Notes: generated by a model from the letters alone, not told the origin. A stretch of 64,000 nt of DNA from Allobosea sp. 117 (GCF_000702305.1 NZ_JNLC01000015.1:315125-379124), one strand, 5' to 3'. Numbered from the stretch's first letter, positions 52,711 to 63,282 are shown. Numbers and translations are program-made.

Positions 52711-52974
52711 GCACGCGTTCCTTGGTGATCGTGAACACCCGGGACTGCTGCGATATGCCGTTTGACATAAACCGCGCAAGATCCTTCCTCGGTAAGGATG
52801 GAACGTCTCCGCTCGCTATTTTGCTTAGCATGTCCGCTTCTGCATCGGGCAGCCAAGCCCCCCGCGATAGACGAACTGCAAGAACTGACGCGCCGGTGGC
52901 GTTTCCGTTCTGGGAGGGTGTGATCGCCATCAATGCGGCGGATGCGATCGCCGCGGCCACGCTACGCCGCGCCG

Positions 52975-53579
52975 CACAGCACCAGTCGCGGAAGGCGGAC
53001 CTGAAGCCACGGGCCGTCACATCGTCAGCCGGCGGAGCAGCATATCCAGCACCATGACCGACAACGGCCGACCAGCCTTCAAACCGGGAAAACCAGATCG
53101 GCGGCCTCGCTCTTTTGCCGGAACCCCGCCACTTCACCAAGCAGTTCGATGGCGCGCTTGCCGAACGGGACACGATGCTCTCTGCCGGCCGTCATGCGTC
53201 CGGCCGGCACGGTCCAGACGGCGGCTTCAAGGTCGATCTCGCTCCATTGTGCGCCACGCACCTCCCCGGAGCGCGCGGCGGTCAGGATGGCGAATTCCAG
53301 CGCCCCGTGCGGAAACGCCTTCGACGCCCCGCACGCGCTCGATCGAGAGAGTCACGCGCCCGGCAGGCGTCGGCGAGGCTCAGCGGGATAGCCGCCCAGA
53401 TCCATCTCACGCCGCTTGCCGTTCCACTGGAAGAGATAAAGCCACCGGCACCGGCCGGGGCCCTTCCCGTCCTCGCCGCCGATGACGAGGTAGAGCCCGC
53501 CGCCCTCTGAATGCCGGCCAGGCTCCGTCAACGCCGCCGCGACTCCCTTCGCCGTGAGCTCGTTGCGGTTCCGAGCCAT
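52975..53579 (-). pseudogene. Degraded tyrosine integrase (phage/island type)
   Basis: Pieces of one integrase lie in different frames on the minus strand. The N-terminal arm-binding part is at 53579-53352 (ELTAKGVAAALTEPGRHSEG, GGLYLVIGG, RWLYLFQWNGKRREMDLGGY). The catalytic start is at 53261-53079 (MRGAQWSEIDLEAAVWTVPA, RMTAGREHRVPFGKRAIELL), and the HxxR box region near 53023-52978 (DDVTARGFRSAFRDW). Most of the core-binding domain is deleted and the frames do not join. It lies 173 bases from the 3' end of tRNA-Ser, the usual place for such a gene. Confidence 0.82.
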
Positions 53580-53751
53580 CCCGCGCGTCCTTCCGCCATA
53601 GTGGGGCGCCCGCTACCGGGCCCACATCAAGCCCCACTTCCGGAGTGGGATAGCGGGAGAGGGCTTGAGAAAGGGCAAGAGGACGGAAGGCAGCAAACCC
53701 AGCGATTCCAAAGGTCGCCTGGAGAGTCTGAGATGCTGAGAGAGGAAGGAA

Positions 53752-53841
<90 letters not shown>

Positions 53842-54161
53842 GCGCGCTCGGTGCGGCAAGGGCCGCAACCGTGGAGCCGGGCTGAAATAGACGAGGCGCC
53901 GCCAACACACAAGTGCCTGGCGCCACACCATTCCGTTTCCTGCCGCGGCTCCCGCACATCATCGCTGTCGCAAGCGCGCCGATGCCCCCGATCCGGCGCC
54001 GAACGATAGCCTCGGCGAGCAGGCAGGCGGCCACATCCGAACCTCCTGCCGTGCTTCGCGATGACAAGACCGATGAGAACGGGAGAAAGGGTCGAAGCGG
54101 CCATCCGCCTCACGGCAAGGCCGGCGCCATTACAAGCAGCCTCCTCAATAGTAAGGCACCC
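53842..54161. other. 320-base region without recognised gene
   Basis: Upstream of tRNA-Ser and downstream of the CsbD-like gene, I find no protein-like frame and no further RNA gene. It presumably holds the tRNA promoter. Confidence 0.5.
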
Positions 54162-54488
54162 TCAGCGGCGCGAGGGGGATGTCAGCATCCAGGCGATGGC
54201 CGCCCCCGCCAGCCCGGCGGCGAGCACCAGCGCCAGAGGATGCGCGCCGGCCTGGCGCTGCAAGGTTGTCATGCCCCGGCCATAGACCCGCTGGCCGACC
54301 TCATAGGCATCGTCGGCGAAATCGGCAGCCTGGTCGCGCGCACGGTTGAGCATGCGGCCGCCAAGGCCCACCGCCTCGTCATAGAATCCCTCGGCGCGGA
54401 GCGCCGCGTCCTGCCCGGCCGAGCCGGCCACCTCCTTCAGGCGGCCGGCGGTCTGGCGCGCGGCGCCGGTTATGCGGTTTCTGTCCAT
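54162..54488 (-). CDS. CsbD-like small stress protein with C-terminal membrane segment
   Basis: The 108-residue protein starts MDRNRITGAARQTAGRLKEVAG, the CsbD-type amphipathic pattern, continues with an Ala-rich helix (FADDAYEVGQRVYGRGM), and ends with a hydrophobic segment (ALVLAAGLAGAAIAWMLT). AAGGAGG precedes the ATG. CsbD proteins are general-stress proteins of unknown mechanism; the C-terminal anchor suggests a place at the inner membrane. Confidence 0.8.
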   Translation of the reverse strand: MDRNRITGAARQTAGRLKEVAGSAGQDAALRAEGFYDEAVGLGGRMLNRARDQAADFADDAYEVGQRVYGRGMTTLQRQAGAHPLALVLAAGLAGAAIAWMLTSPSRR

Positions 54489-54794
54489 GGATGTCCTCCT
54501 TATGGCCTGGCGGTCTGACGAGACAACGCGCCGGCCCGCGCTTGGTTCGCGCAAGGTCGGGGACCAGCTCCCGCGCGTGGAGCCGCGGGAACATCTCGCG
54601 ACAGGGGAGGCCGGGTGGAAGGCATCCGGCGTTCGCGCGCCGATGCCTTTTCCTTGACAGAACTGGCTTCGCGACTATAAGGGCGGCTCGCGCGCGAAAG
54701 ATATCGTGTCGATTTCGCGCACCCCTCAACCGACCGAAAGAAGCCGGTCCCGCGCGGAAAGCGTGGAGTCCGGGCTCGAACGAAAGGACATAAC
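54489..54794. other. Intergenic region upstream of rplU
   Basis: This 306-base gap separates the divergent CsbD-like and rplU genes. Apart from the rplU promoter and an untranslated leader of about 110 bases I see no gene in it. The leader may contain the L21 regulatory region, but I cannot assign a structure. Confidence 0.5.
54654..54681 (+). promoter_or_regulatory. Sigma-70 promoter of rplU-rpmA
   Basis: TTGACA (54654-54659) and TATAAG (54676-54681) are separated by 16 bases, both near consensus. It fits a strong housekeeping promoter for the ribosomal protein genes. Confidence 0.75.
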
Positions 54795-55103
54795 ATGTTC
54801 GCGGTCATCAAGTCCGGTGGCAAGCAGTACCGCGTCGCCGCCGACGAGGTCGTCACCCTCGGCAAGATCGACGCCGAGGACGGCGCTACCGTTACCTTCC
54901 CGGTGCTGATGCTGGGTGGAGAGCAGCCGAAGGTCGGCGCCCCGCTCGTCGACGGCGCCTCGGTCACCGCCGAAGTGGTCAAGCAGACCCGCGGCGACAA
55001 GGTCATCGCCTTCAAGAAGCGCCGCCGGCAGAATTCGCGCCGCAAGATCGGCCACCGGCAGGACTTCACCGTCGTCCGCATCACGTCGATTACCGGCGCC
55101 TGA
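54795..55103 (+). CDS. rplU: 50S ribosomal protein L21
   Basis: The 102-residue protein starts MFAVIKSGGKQYRVAADEVV, the L21 signature, and ends with KKRRRQNSRRKIGHRQDFT, the 23S rRNA-binding basic stretch. AAAGGA precedes the ATG. It is followed at 27 bases by rpmA, as in most bacteria, and L21 binds domain I and V RNA in the large subunit. Confidence 0.98.
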   Translation: MFAVIKSGGKQYRVAADEVVTLGKIDAEDGATVTFPVLMLGGEQPKVGAPLVDGASVTAEVVKQTRGDKVIAFKKRRRQNSRRKIGHRQDFTVVRITSITGA

Positions 55104-55130
55104 GACCGCCAGCAGGAATAGGAGAGCAAG

Positions 55131-55400
55131 ATGGCTCATAAAAAAGCAGGCGGTTCCTCCCGCAACGGCCGCGACTCGGCCGGCCGCCGTCTCGGCGTGA
55201 AGAAGTTCGGTGGCGAGGCTGTCGTCGCCGGCAACATCATCCTGCGTCAGCGCGGCACCAAGTGGCACCCCGGCACGAATGTAGGCATGGGCAAGGACCA
55301 TACCCTTTTCGCCGTGGCCGATGGCCGAGTTGAGTTCCGCCTTAAAGCCAACAACCGCACGTATGTGTCGGTCATTCCGGCCGCCGAGGCCGCCGAATAA
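55131..55400 (+). CDS. rpmA: 50S ribosomal protein L27
   Basis: The 89-residue protein starts [20 protein letters not shown] and contains [15 protein letters not shown], both diagnostic. The flexible N-terminus reaches the peptidyl transferase centre. No Firmicutes-type N-terminal cleavage extension is present. AGGAGA lies upstream. Confidence 0.98.
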   Translation: MAHKKAGGSSRNGRDSAGRRLGVKKFGGEAVVAGNIILRQRGTKWHPGTNVGMGKDHTLFAVADGRVEFRLKANNRTYVSVIPAAEAAE

Positions 55401-55415
55401 GACGGTGAGATCCAA

Positions 55416-55450
55416 GGGTCCCACCGGTCTCGTCAGAACCGGTGGTGCCC
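55416..55450 (+). terminator. Hairpin after rpmA (attenuator without U-tract)
   Basis: CCACCGGT (55421-55428) pairs with ACCGGTGG (55438-55445), with additional GGG/CCC pairing outside. No T-run follows, so it may attenuate or protect the rplU-rpmA transcript more than terminate it. Confidence 0.5.
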
Positions 55451-55547
55451 CTGGTCGAAATCCAGGTGCCCTGTGATCCCGGGGGAGGCGAGACAACCGC
55501 CTCCCCTTCGTCGTTCAGGGTTTCACTTCAGGCACCAGGAGACCGTC

Positions 55548-56198
55548 ATGACCATCGTCGAAGCGACCTTAGGGTCCGCCCTTGCCGAGAGCAGTACCCC
55601 CGTCCTCGAGACCGAGCGGCTGGTGCTGCGCGCCCCGCGCATCGAGGACATGGCCTGGATCGCCGAACTCGCGGACAACCGCAAGGTTGCCGAGATGACG
55701 GCGAACATTCCTCACCCTTACGGCATGGCGGACGCCGCCTCCTTCGTCGCCAACCTGCCCTCGGGCCGGGATTGCGCGACCTTCGCGATCTTCCTGAAGA
55801 ACGACGGCACCAACCCCATCGGCCCGCCCATCCCGGTCGGCATGTGCGGCTTCGTCCGGCGCGACGAGGCGGCCCCCGAGATCGGCTACTGGCTCGGCGA
55901 GCCCTATTGGGACAAGGGCATCGCCACCGAGGCGGTGCGGGCGCTGATCGACTACGCCTTCGGCGAGCTCGGCCTCGAGGCGCTGGTCGCCGCCGCGCGG
56001 GTGGTCAATCCGGCCTCGCGCCGGGTGGTCGAGAAGTGCGGCTTCCAGTGGACCGGCGCCGGCCTCACGCGGGTGCGGGCGCTCAGTGCCTCGGTGCCGG
56101 TCGATCGCTTCCGGCTGGAGCGGCGGCTGTGGGCCTCGCTGCGCGCCTGGGGCGCGAGTGCCCATCCGGTCCGCCACGACACCGGACGGCGCCATTAG
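55548..56198 (+). CDS. GNAT-family N-acetyltransferase (RimJ/RimL-like)
   Basis: From ATG 55548 (CAGGAGA upstream) the 216-residue protein has the RimJ-like pattern: LETERLVLRAPRIEDMAWIA, IGYWLGEPYWDKGIATEAV (acetyl-CoA pyrophosphate loop) and NPASRRVVEKCGFQWTG. It transfers an acetyl group to a protein N-terminus or small amine. A terminator follows before obgE. In related genomes a similar acetyltransferase gene sits at this place between rpmA and obgE. Confidence 0.9.
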   Translation: MTIVEATLGSALAESSTPVLETERLVLRAPRIEDMAWIAELADNRKVAEMTANIPHPYGMADAASFVANLPSGRDCATFAIFLKNDGTNPIGPPIPVGMCGFVRRDEAAPEIGYWLGEPYWDKGIATEAVRALIDYAFGELGLEALVAAARVVNPASRRVVEKCGFQWTGAGLTRVRALSASVPVDRFRLERRLWASLRAWGASAHPVRHDTGRRH

Positions 56199-56214
56199 CG
56201 CGCCAATGATGTAA

Positions 56215-57300
<1,086 letters not shown>

Positions 57301-57335
57301 CGGCGCAGCCGCGTGCCCGGCGCGTCTAGAGCATG

Positions 57336-57369
57336 TTCCTATCGATCAGGTGATTCCACCTGACCGGAA
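57336..57369. repeat. Palindromic extragenic element between obgE and proB
   Basis: TCAGGTG (57346-57352) pairs with CACCTGA (57357-57363) around ATTC, and outer TTCC (57336-57339) pairs with GGAA (57366-57369). The element looks like a dispersed extragenic repeat of Hyphomicrobiales genomes; only one copy is seen in this window. Confidence 0.55.
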
Positions 57370-57446
57370 TGGGCTCCAAGGCGCGACCATCGGCACGCTT
57401 TGCTCTATAAGCGCGCATCGTCCGTCCTCGCGTTGAATCGACCGCC

Positions 57447-58619
57447 ATGAACAGCCCGACCGCCGTCACCGCCCCCCTCGGCACGCCGCTCTCCGATGTG
57501 CCGAAGCTCTCCTCCTTCCGCCGCATCGTGGTGAAGGTCGGCTCGGCGCTGCTGGTCGATTCGGCGCGCGGGCGGCTGCGCCATGCCTGGCTCGCCGCGC
57601 TCGCCGAAGACATCGCGCAGCTTCACCGCGAGGGGCGCGAGGTGCTGGTGGTCTCCTCCGGCGCCATCGCGCTGGGGCGCACCATCCTCAAGCTGCCCAA
57701 GCGCCCCCTGAAGCTGGAGGAGAGCCAGGCCGCCGCCGCGGTCGGGCAGATCGCGCTCGCCCGCAACTGGTCGGAGGCGCTCGCCCATGAGGGCGTCACC
57801 GCCGGGCAGGTGCTGATCACGCTGGGTGACACCGAGGAGCGCCGGCGCTACCTCAACGCCCGCTCGACGCTGGCGAAGCTGCTGGAGCTGAAGGTCGTCC
57901 CGGTCATCAACGAGAACGACACGGTGGCGACCTCCGAGATCCGCTACGGCGACAATGACCGGCTCGCCGCCCGCGTCGCCGGCATGGCGAGCGCCGACCT
58001 TTTGGTGCTGCTCTCCGACATTGACGGGCTCTACACTGCCCCGCCCAATGACAACCCCGACGCCCAGCTCATCCCGGTGGTGCCGCGCATCACCGCCGAG
58101 ATCGAGGCGGTGGCGGGCGGCGCCGGCACCGAGCTGTCACGCGGCGGCATGAAGACCAAGATCGAGGCCGGCAAGATCGCCACCACCGCCGGCGCCCACA
58201 TGCTGATCGCCTCCGGCAAAGTGAAGAACCCGCTGCGTGCCGTCGAGGCGGGCGCCCGCTGCACCTGGTTCCTCGCTCCCGCCAATCCGGTCGCCTCGCG
58301 CAAGCGCTGGATCGCCGGCTCGCTGGAGCCGCGCGGCGTCCTGCATCTCGACGCCGGCGCGGTGGCGGCGCTGCGCCGCGGCTCCTCGCTGCTGCCGGCG
58401 GGGGTGAAGCGGGTCGAGGGGGTGTTCGAGCGCGGCGACGCGGTGATCCTGCGCGGCCCCGACGGCGCCGAGGTCGGCCGCGGCCTGGTCGCCTATGACC
58501 ACGACTATGCCGAGCGCATCAAGGGCCACTCATCCGACGAGATCGCCACCATCACCGGCTTCGAGGGTCGCGCCGCGATGGTGCACCGGGATGATCTGGT
58601 GCTGGGCGGGGGCGGGTGA
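57447..58619 (+). CDS. proB: Glutamate 5-kinase
   Basis: The 390-residue enzyme has the amino-acid kinase domain ([60 protein letters not shown]) and a C-terminal PUA domain from about residue 295. It phosphorylates glutamate in the first step of proline synthesis. proA is not next to it, as the following genes are of accessory type. Confidence 0.97.
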   Translation: MNSPTAVTAPLGTPLSDVPKLSSFRRIVVKVGSALLVDSARGRLRHAWLAALAEDIAQLHREGREVLVVSSGAIALGRTILKLPKRPLKLEESQAAAAVGQIALARNWSEALAHEGVTAGQVLITLGDTEERRRYLNARSTLAKLLELKVVPVINENDTVATSEIRYGDNDRLAARVAGMASADLLVLLSDIDGLYTAPPNDNPDAQLIPVVPRITAEIEAVAGGAGTELSRGGMKTKIEAGKIATTAGAHMLIASGKVKNPLRAVEAGARCTWFLAPANPVASRKRWIAGSLEPRGVLHLDAGAVAALRRGSSLLPAGVKRVEGVFERGDAVILRGPDGAEVGRGLVAYDHDYAERIKGHSSDEIATITGFEGRAAMVHRDDLVLGGGG

Positions 58620-58621
58620 GC

Positions 58622-59356
58622 TTAGACAGGGTCGCTTGGTGGTTCCTTGAAGAGAGGCAAATCGGAGGGGTCGATAATTTTCCTCTTCTCTGCTTTTTCG
58701 GCTGCCTTTCGCGCAGCTTTCTCAGCCGAGAACTGTTCGAATGCCGTCAGGAGTATGTCCAAGTAAGTTTTCAATTCGGCTTCAGTGACCGTTCCAATTT
58801 GGTCGCCGTAGGTGACGTGCCGCTCCCTGCCCTTTTTCGGGATGACCTCACACAGATCCAGCCATTCGAATTCTGCGCCTCGGAAATCATCAACGAGGAC
58901 TGAGTCCAACAAAATCGTGTTCAGGATGGCGAGCTGAAGCGGGTCGAGAGTGCGCCCTTTCCAACACTGCGCCCATAAGACGTGCAGCCGTCCACCCTCG
59001 GACCAATAACCCGAAGGTTGAACCGGTATGAATACGCCTCGGCCGATACGATACGATGCTGGACGAAATTCCCGGAACCACTCTACCGATTTTTCGGCAG
59101 CATATGGCGCAAATGTGCGAACCACATCGGTATTTGGCTTGATATTCTTCTTGTAGGAAAGCAGAGAGAACTGCCTCACTATCCATTCTACATCGTGACC
59201 CTGCATCAGGAGCTTGAGCGCCTGCCTGGCAGGATTAAGCGATATCGTGATCCGTGCGGCGTCAAGCTTCCGCATCTCGACCACTGTGTCTTCTACATTG
59301 CTCTTTATGAGCCAAACAGCATGTTGCAGTGACGGCGTACGGCGCAGATCGGCCAT
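58622..59356 (-). CDS. Unrecognised 244-residue protein, candidate toxin of a Panacea-type TA pair
   Basis: I recognise no domain. The protein has a mixed alpha/beta pattern with NPARQALKLLMQGHDVEWIV, a GRGVFIPVQPSGYWSEGGRLH segment rich in aromatic and Gly residues, and a charged Ala/Lys/Glu C-terminal helix (KAARKAAEKAEKRK). No signal peptide or membrane segment is seen. It starts 10 bases after the Panacea-domain gene, which is the arrangement of panA-panT modules, in which very different toxins share one antitoxin domain. Toxicity is inference from context. Confidence 0.5.
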   Translation of the reverse strand: MADLRRTPSLQHAVWLIKSNVEDTVVEMRKLDAARITISLNPARQALKLLMQGHDVEWIVRQFSLLSYKKNIKPNTDVVRTFAPYAAEKSVEWFREFRPASYRIGRGVFIPVQPSGYWSEGGRLHVLWAQCWKGRTLDPLQLAILNTILLDSVLVDDFRGAEFEWLDLCEVIPKKGRERHVTYGDQIGTVTEAELKTYLDILLTAFEQFSAEKAARKAAEKAEKRKIIDPSDLPLFKEPPSDPV

Positions 59357-59366
59357 TTCTGGTGTC

Positions 59367-59864
59367 CTACAATCGCCTCTTCAGCTTCGCCCTATAAAAA
59401 TCCCTTGTCATATCGTCGGGAATTTTCATCCCCGGTTGGGCAGAGCTTTCAGATGCCAACCATACCTGATCCCATGGCGCTCCCACCTCGTGAGAGGCAT
59501 TTACCAGCCATCTGGCCGACTTCGCGCCATAGAATCGGGTCATCTTCTCGATATGTTCTCGTTCTTCGCGCGAAAGTGCAACGGGATAAGGAATGTCCTC
59601 CCCAGTTGTGGGATCAACACGCGTCAGGCGGACGGCAATCGTCCGATCTCCAAAACCTCTAAGCTGTTGGTATATCTTAGGATGGACAGGGCCGAACTGC
59701 CAAGCTTCAAAGTACGAATCAACCAACGGTATGTCATAAAGAGCAACATACCAAGCATGCGTAAAGTATAGAATCTTATTCAAAGATAAATTCGTCAAAA
59801 AGATTTTGTTATCCTGAGCGACATCAAGGATCGCGTTGGCGATTTCCCTGGCATCGCGAGTCAT
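59367..59864 (-). CDS. Panacea-domain (DUF4065, SocA/GepA-like) protein, candidate antitoxin
   Basis: The 165-residue protein shows the Panacea pattern: an N-terminal helix region with LSLNKILYFTHAWYVALYD (LxKLLYFAHAWYLA-like), then FEAWQFGPVHPKIYQQLRGF, and a C-terminal helical part with VNASHEVGAPWDQVW. The domain neutralises diverse toxins in PanAT systems; SocA of Caulobacter is the classic adaptor-type member. The ATG at 59864 begins the two-gene minus-strand unit between proB and a plus-strand hydrolase. Confidence 0.85.
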   Translation of the reverse strand: MTRDAREIANAILDVAQDNKIFLTNLSLNKILYFTHAWYVALYDIPLVDSYFEAWQFGPVHPKIYQQLRGFGDRTIAVRLTRVDPTTGEDIPYPVALSREEREHIEKMTRFYGAKSARWLVNASHEVGAPWDQVWLASESSAQPGMKIPDDMTRDFYRAKLKRRL

Positions 59865-60004
59865 TCGAAGTCCCCTCCCAAGTCGTCAAATCGCGAAAAT
59901 TGCATGTTCTCGTTATGTTCTATAGCATGGTTCTGTCCACCGAGATACCCGTTTCCCCCGATCGTGACCACCCCAATTGGCCGTCCTTGCCTATCCTCCC
60001 TTTC

Positions 60005-61075
60005 ATGCACCGCCGCTCCCTGCTTGCCGCTCCGCTCCTGCTGCTGACCCCGCGCCTCGCCTTCCCACAGGGTGCGGCGGCTGAGACCCCCTCAGCGACC
60101 GCCCCGCCCGCCGGCGCGCCTGACGACGCCCAAGCCCAAGCCGCCCCGGCGGACGCTCTCGCCCCCATCCTCGACCGCGCCGCATCCCTCCCCTCGCTCC
60201 ACGCCGTCCGCGTCGCCCATGACGGGCGCACCATCGCCGCGCGGGGCTATCACGGCCATGCGGCGGACGGGGCGGGGAACATCAAGTCGGCCTCCAAGAG
60301 CGTGATCTCGGCGCTCATCGGCATCGCCATCGAGAAGGGCGTGCTGGAAGGACCCGACCAGAAGATCGCGCCGCTGCTCGAGGCCGACCTGCCGGCTGAC
60401 CCGGACCCGCGGCTCAAAGAGATCACCATCGGCAACCTGCTCTCCATGCAGGCCGGGCTCGGGCGCACCTCGGGGCCGAATTACGGGCGCTGGATCTCCT
60501 CGCGCAACTGGGTGCGCGCGGCGCTCGCCGAGCCGTTCGACGACGAGCCCGGCGGGGCGATGCTCTATTCCACCGGCTCGACGCATCTGCTCTCCGCCAT
60601 CCTCACCCGGCAGGCGAAGCGCCCGACGCTGGCGCTGGCGCGCGACTGGCTCGGCGGAGTGGAGGGCTTTTCCATCGCCTCATGGGCGCGCGACCCGCAG
60701 GGCATCTATTTCGGCGGCAACGACATGGCGATGCGCCCCTCCTCGCTCGTCGCCTTCGGCGAACTCTACCGCAACCGAGGGCGCGCGCCGGACGGCCGGC
60801 AGGTGATCCCCGCGCGCTGGATCGCAGAGTCCTGGCAGCCGCGCACCCGCTCGCGCTTCACCGGCGACGATTACGGCTATGGCTGGTTCGGCCGCGACAT
60901 CGCCGGTTCCCCGGCGCATTACGGCTGGGGCTATGGCGGGCAGATGATCTACGTCATCCCCGAGCGGGCGCTGACCATCGCCATGCTGTCGGCGACCGAC
61001 CAGCCGGCGGGGCGCAGCGGCTACCGCGACGAGTTGCACGCGCTCGCCGCCGGCATCGCCGCGGCGCTGGGGTGA
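60005..61075 (+). CDS. Secreted serine hydrolase (beta-lactamase class C-like)
   Basis: From ATG 60005 the 356-residue protein has a signal peptide with two Arg (MHRRSLLAAPLLLLTPRLAF) and an Ala/Pro-rich linker, then the serine beta-lactamase-like fold with SASKSV (SxxK nucleophile) and a Tyr-containing YSTGSTH motif. HYGWGYGGQMIYVIP probably replaces the KTG box with a GYGG-type loop. Family members include esterases, D-aminopeptidases and 6-aminohexanoate-dimer hydrolases (NylB-like); the YSTG motif resembles NylB. Substrate unknown. Confidence 0.85.
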   Translation: MHRRSLLAAPLLLLTPRLAFPQGAAAETPSATAPPAGAPDDAQAQAAPADALAPILDRAASLPSLHAVRVAHDGRTIAARGYHGHAADGAGNIKSASKSVISALIGIAIEKGVLEGPDQKIAPLLEADLPADPDPRLKEITIGNLLSMQAGLGRTSGPNYGRWISSRNWVRAALAEPFDDEPGGAMLYSTGSTHLLSAILTRQAKRPTLALARDWLGGVEGFSIASWARDPQGIYFGGNDMAMRPSSLVAFGELYRNRGRAPDGRQVIPARWIAESWQPRTRSRFTGDDYGYGWFGRDIAGSPAHYGWGYGGQMIYVIPERALTIAMLSATDQPAGRSGYRDELHALAAGIAAALG

Positions 61076-61081
61076 GGGGCG

Positions 61082-61558
61082 TCACACGCGCGTGTAGCGC
61101 ATCCAGAGGAACTCCTTCCAGGAGCCGTCCTCCTGCCGCGCCCGCGAGGTCAACAGGCGCTCGTCGGGGCCGACGACGGTGACGATGTCCTCGTAGCGCA
61201 CGATCCCGCCGTCGTCCTTGAAGCTCGGCCCGTCGGCGGCGAGGTGCAGGCTGCGCCCGTCCTCGGACATCGTGCCCTCATAGACCCAGAGCAGCGGCAT
61301 CATCGAGCCGATCCAGCTTCCGACATAGCCCTTGCCCGGCTGGAAGCCGATGGTCATGCGCATCTGCGCCTGCCCGCCGCCGGGCATGCTGCCCTCGCCC
61401 TTCGCGATCACCCAGAACGGTCCCAGCGCCTCGACGCTCTCGCGTCCGGTGGAATGGTCGCGCGGCTGGTCGGGGCCCATGTCGCATTCGCCCTCATAGG
61501 TCCAGTCGCCGACCAGCTGCATCAGCCACTCGTGCTCCTTCTGCGGTTCGCCGAACAT
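61082..61558 (-). CDS. DUF1579 family protein
   Basis: The ATG at 61558 follows GGAGGCAAGG and gives 158 residues. EHEWLMQLVGDWTYEGEC at the start and GYVGSWIGSMMPLLWVYEG in the middle are typical of DUF1579, a lipocalin-like beta-barrel family. The function is not known. It converges with the serine hydrolase gene with six bases between the stops. Confidence 0.85.
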   Translation of the reverse strand: MFGEPQKEHEWLMQLVGDWTYEGECDMGPDQPRDHSTGRESVEALGPFWVIAKGEGSMPGGGQAQMRMTIGFQPGKGYVGSWIGSMMPLLWVYEGTMSEDGRSLHLAADGPSFKDDGGIVRYEDIVTVVGPDERLLTSRARQEDGSWKEFLWMRYTRV

Positions 61559-61928
61559 CCTTGCCTCCGCGTTTGCTCCCGAGGGAGGCGACGTTACGTC
61601 AGGCGAAGGCCGGTTCAACCCTAGCGCGCCACCACCGGATGATGTGCATGCGAATGACTTGCGTTTATCGGGCAGACGAAAGTCGAATGCATTTCGCCTG
61701 CCGCCAAAACGCGCCGAAAACGTTTGCCTCATGCTCGGGCACGTTGATCAAAACGGCGCCACAACATATGCTCGATGCTGCTCCGGGATGCGACGGGCGG
61801 GGGGCCGCGCATTACATCAGCTTTCGAAATGAACCCATCTCGCAGGCTGATGGCTCTGGCATACTTCCTGCTCTTCGAGACCGGACCATGTCGCCCGCCG
61901 GGGGCGGGACAGCCCGAGGAGCCGTGTC
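61559..61928. other. 370-base divergent intergenic region
   Basis: It lies between the DUF1579 gene and the polyamine-type importer operon and should carry both promoters. I see no clear -35/-10 pair, no gene and no strong hairpin. Confidence 0.4.
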
Positions 61929-63101
61929 GTGACGAAGAAGACCCATTCCTCCAACTCCTCCGTTGAAACGTTGCTGGCGGCGCGCAGCTTCAGCCGCCGT
62001 GTGCTGCTGAAGGGCGCGGTTGCCGCCGGCACCATCGCGGCCACCGGCCCGTGGATCGTCAAGGACGCCTTCTCCTCGTCCGGCGAGCTCAGCCTGCTCA
62101 ACTGGGACGACGAACTGCCGAACCCGGTGATCCCGAACTTCGAGAAGAAGACCGGCATCAAGGTGAAGACCACCCCGTTCTCGCAGAACGAGGAGCAGAT
62201 CAACAAGCTGCAGGCCACCGGCGGCGAGGGCTTCGACCTGTGCGAGCCGACCCGCGACCGCGCCCCGCAGTTCAAGGAGCTCGACGTCCTCGCGCCGTTC
62301 GACACCAACAAGATGAAGCTCGACAACCTGCTGCCGTCGATGCTCGAGGCTTCCACCAGCGTGTGGACCTGGGACGGCAAGCTCTATCACGTGCCCCACT
62401 GCTGGGGCTCGGAGGCGATCTCCTGGCGCACCGATCTCGCCACCCTCACCTATGACAAGCTGAGCTACGGCACGCTGTGGGCGCCCGAGTTCAAGGGCAA
62501 GATGCAGGGCCGCCCGCACTCGCTCCTCCTCGGCATCGGCCTGTGGATGGACGCCACCGGCAAGCTCCCGTCCAACCGCATGCTCGATGCGTTCAAGGAC
62601 GAGGAGACGATGAAGAAGATCTACGATCCAATCCTCGCCTTCGCCATCGCCAACAAGGCGCAGGTCAAGCAGTTCTGGGATTCGGCCGACAACACCAAGT
62701 CCGGCTTCATGGAGAATGGCTGCGTCATCGGCCAGACCTGGGACGGCCCGCCGCTGTCGCTGAAGAAGCAGGGCAAGCCGGTCACCTACATGGCGCCGCA
62801 GGAAGGCGCCATCACCTGGGTCGACGGCTGGGCGATGACCAAGGGCGCGAAGAACATCGACCAGGCCTATGAGTGGCTGAACTACATCCACACGCCGGAA
62901 GCCTCGGCCGCCGTCGCCGAAGGTTCGGGCTACAACCCGGTAGTGAAGGGCGCCGAGGCGTTCCTCTCCGAGGTCGCCAAGAAGAACTTCTCCGAGGCCT
63001 ATCCCGGCGACGCCCTCTCCAAGCTGTGGAGCCGCCCGCCGGAGCCGTCGTGGTACGCCGAGCTGCGCACCCAATACGCCGAGAAGTTCAAGGCGGCCTG
63101 A
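61929..63101 (+). CDS. Spermidine/putrescine-type binding protein with Tat signal
   Basis: The GTG at 61929 (GGAG upstream) begins a 390-residue protein with twin-arginine signal SRRVLLKGAVAAGT at residues 22-35. The mature part starts LSLLNWDDELPNPVIPNFEK, the PotD-like pattern, and includes GIGLWMDATGKLPSNRM and EAYEWLNYI-like YEWLNYIHTPEAS. It is the first gene of an importer whose ATPase follows after a palindromic repeat region. Tat export suggests folding before transport. Confidence 0.92.
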   Translation: MTKKTHSSNSSVETLLAARSFSRRVLLKGAVAAGTIAATGPWIVKDAFSSSGELSLLNWDDELPNPVIPNFEKKTGIKVKTTPFSQNEEQINKLQATGGEGFDLCEPTRDRAPQFKELDVLAPFDTNKMKLDNLLPSMLEASTSVWTWDGKLYHVPHCWGSEAISWRTDLATLTYDKLSYGTLWAPEFKGKMQGRPHSLLLGIGLWMDATGKLPSNRMLDAFKDEETMKKIYDPILAFAIANKAQVKQFWDSADNTKSGFMENGCVIGQTWDGPPLSLKKQGKPVTYMAPQEGAITWVDGWAMTKGAKNIDQAYEWLNYIHTPEASAAVAEGSGYNPVVKGAEAFLSEVAKKNFSEAYPGDALSKLWSRPPEPSWYAELRTQYAEKFKAA

Positions 63102-63134
63102 TCCGGCGCGGTTGCGCGGTGCAGGAAGGTCGCC

Positions 63135-63218
63135 ATGGCCGGCTTGGCCCGGCCATCCGCGCCCGTTTGTGCGTCGATGCTCCGCTCCACATCGTGGATG
63201 CCCGGGCCAAGCCCGGGC
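63135..63218. repeat. Extragenic palindromic repeat pair between the PotD-like and PotA-like genes
   Basis: ATGGCCGG (63135-63142) pairs with CCGGCCAT (63149-63156), and GCCCGGGC occurs twice (63200-63207, 63211-63218), each copy self-complementary. The element GATGCCCGGGCCAAGCCCGGGCATGACG-like layout is common between alphaproteobacterial genes. It replaces the single hairpin seen after other binding-protein genes here. Confidence 0.65.
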
Positions 63219-63282
63219 ATGACGGTGCTCCCTATCGAACGCGTGGGCGAGGCCCACCCATAGGTCAGTTCAGGAAAAACGC

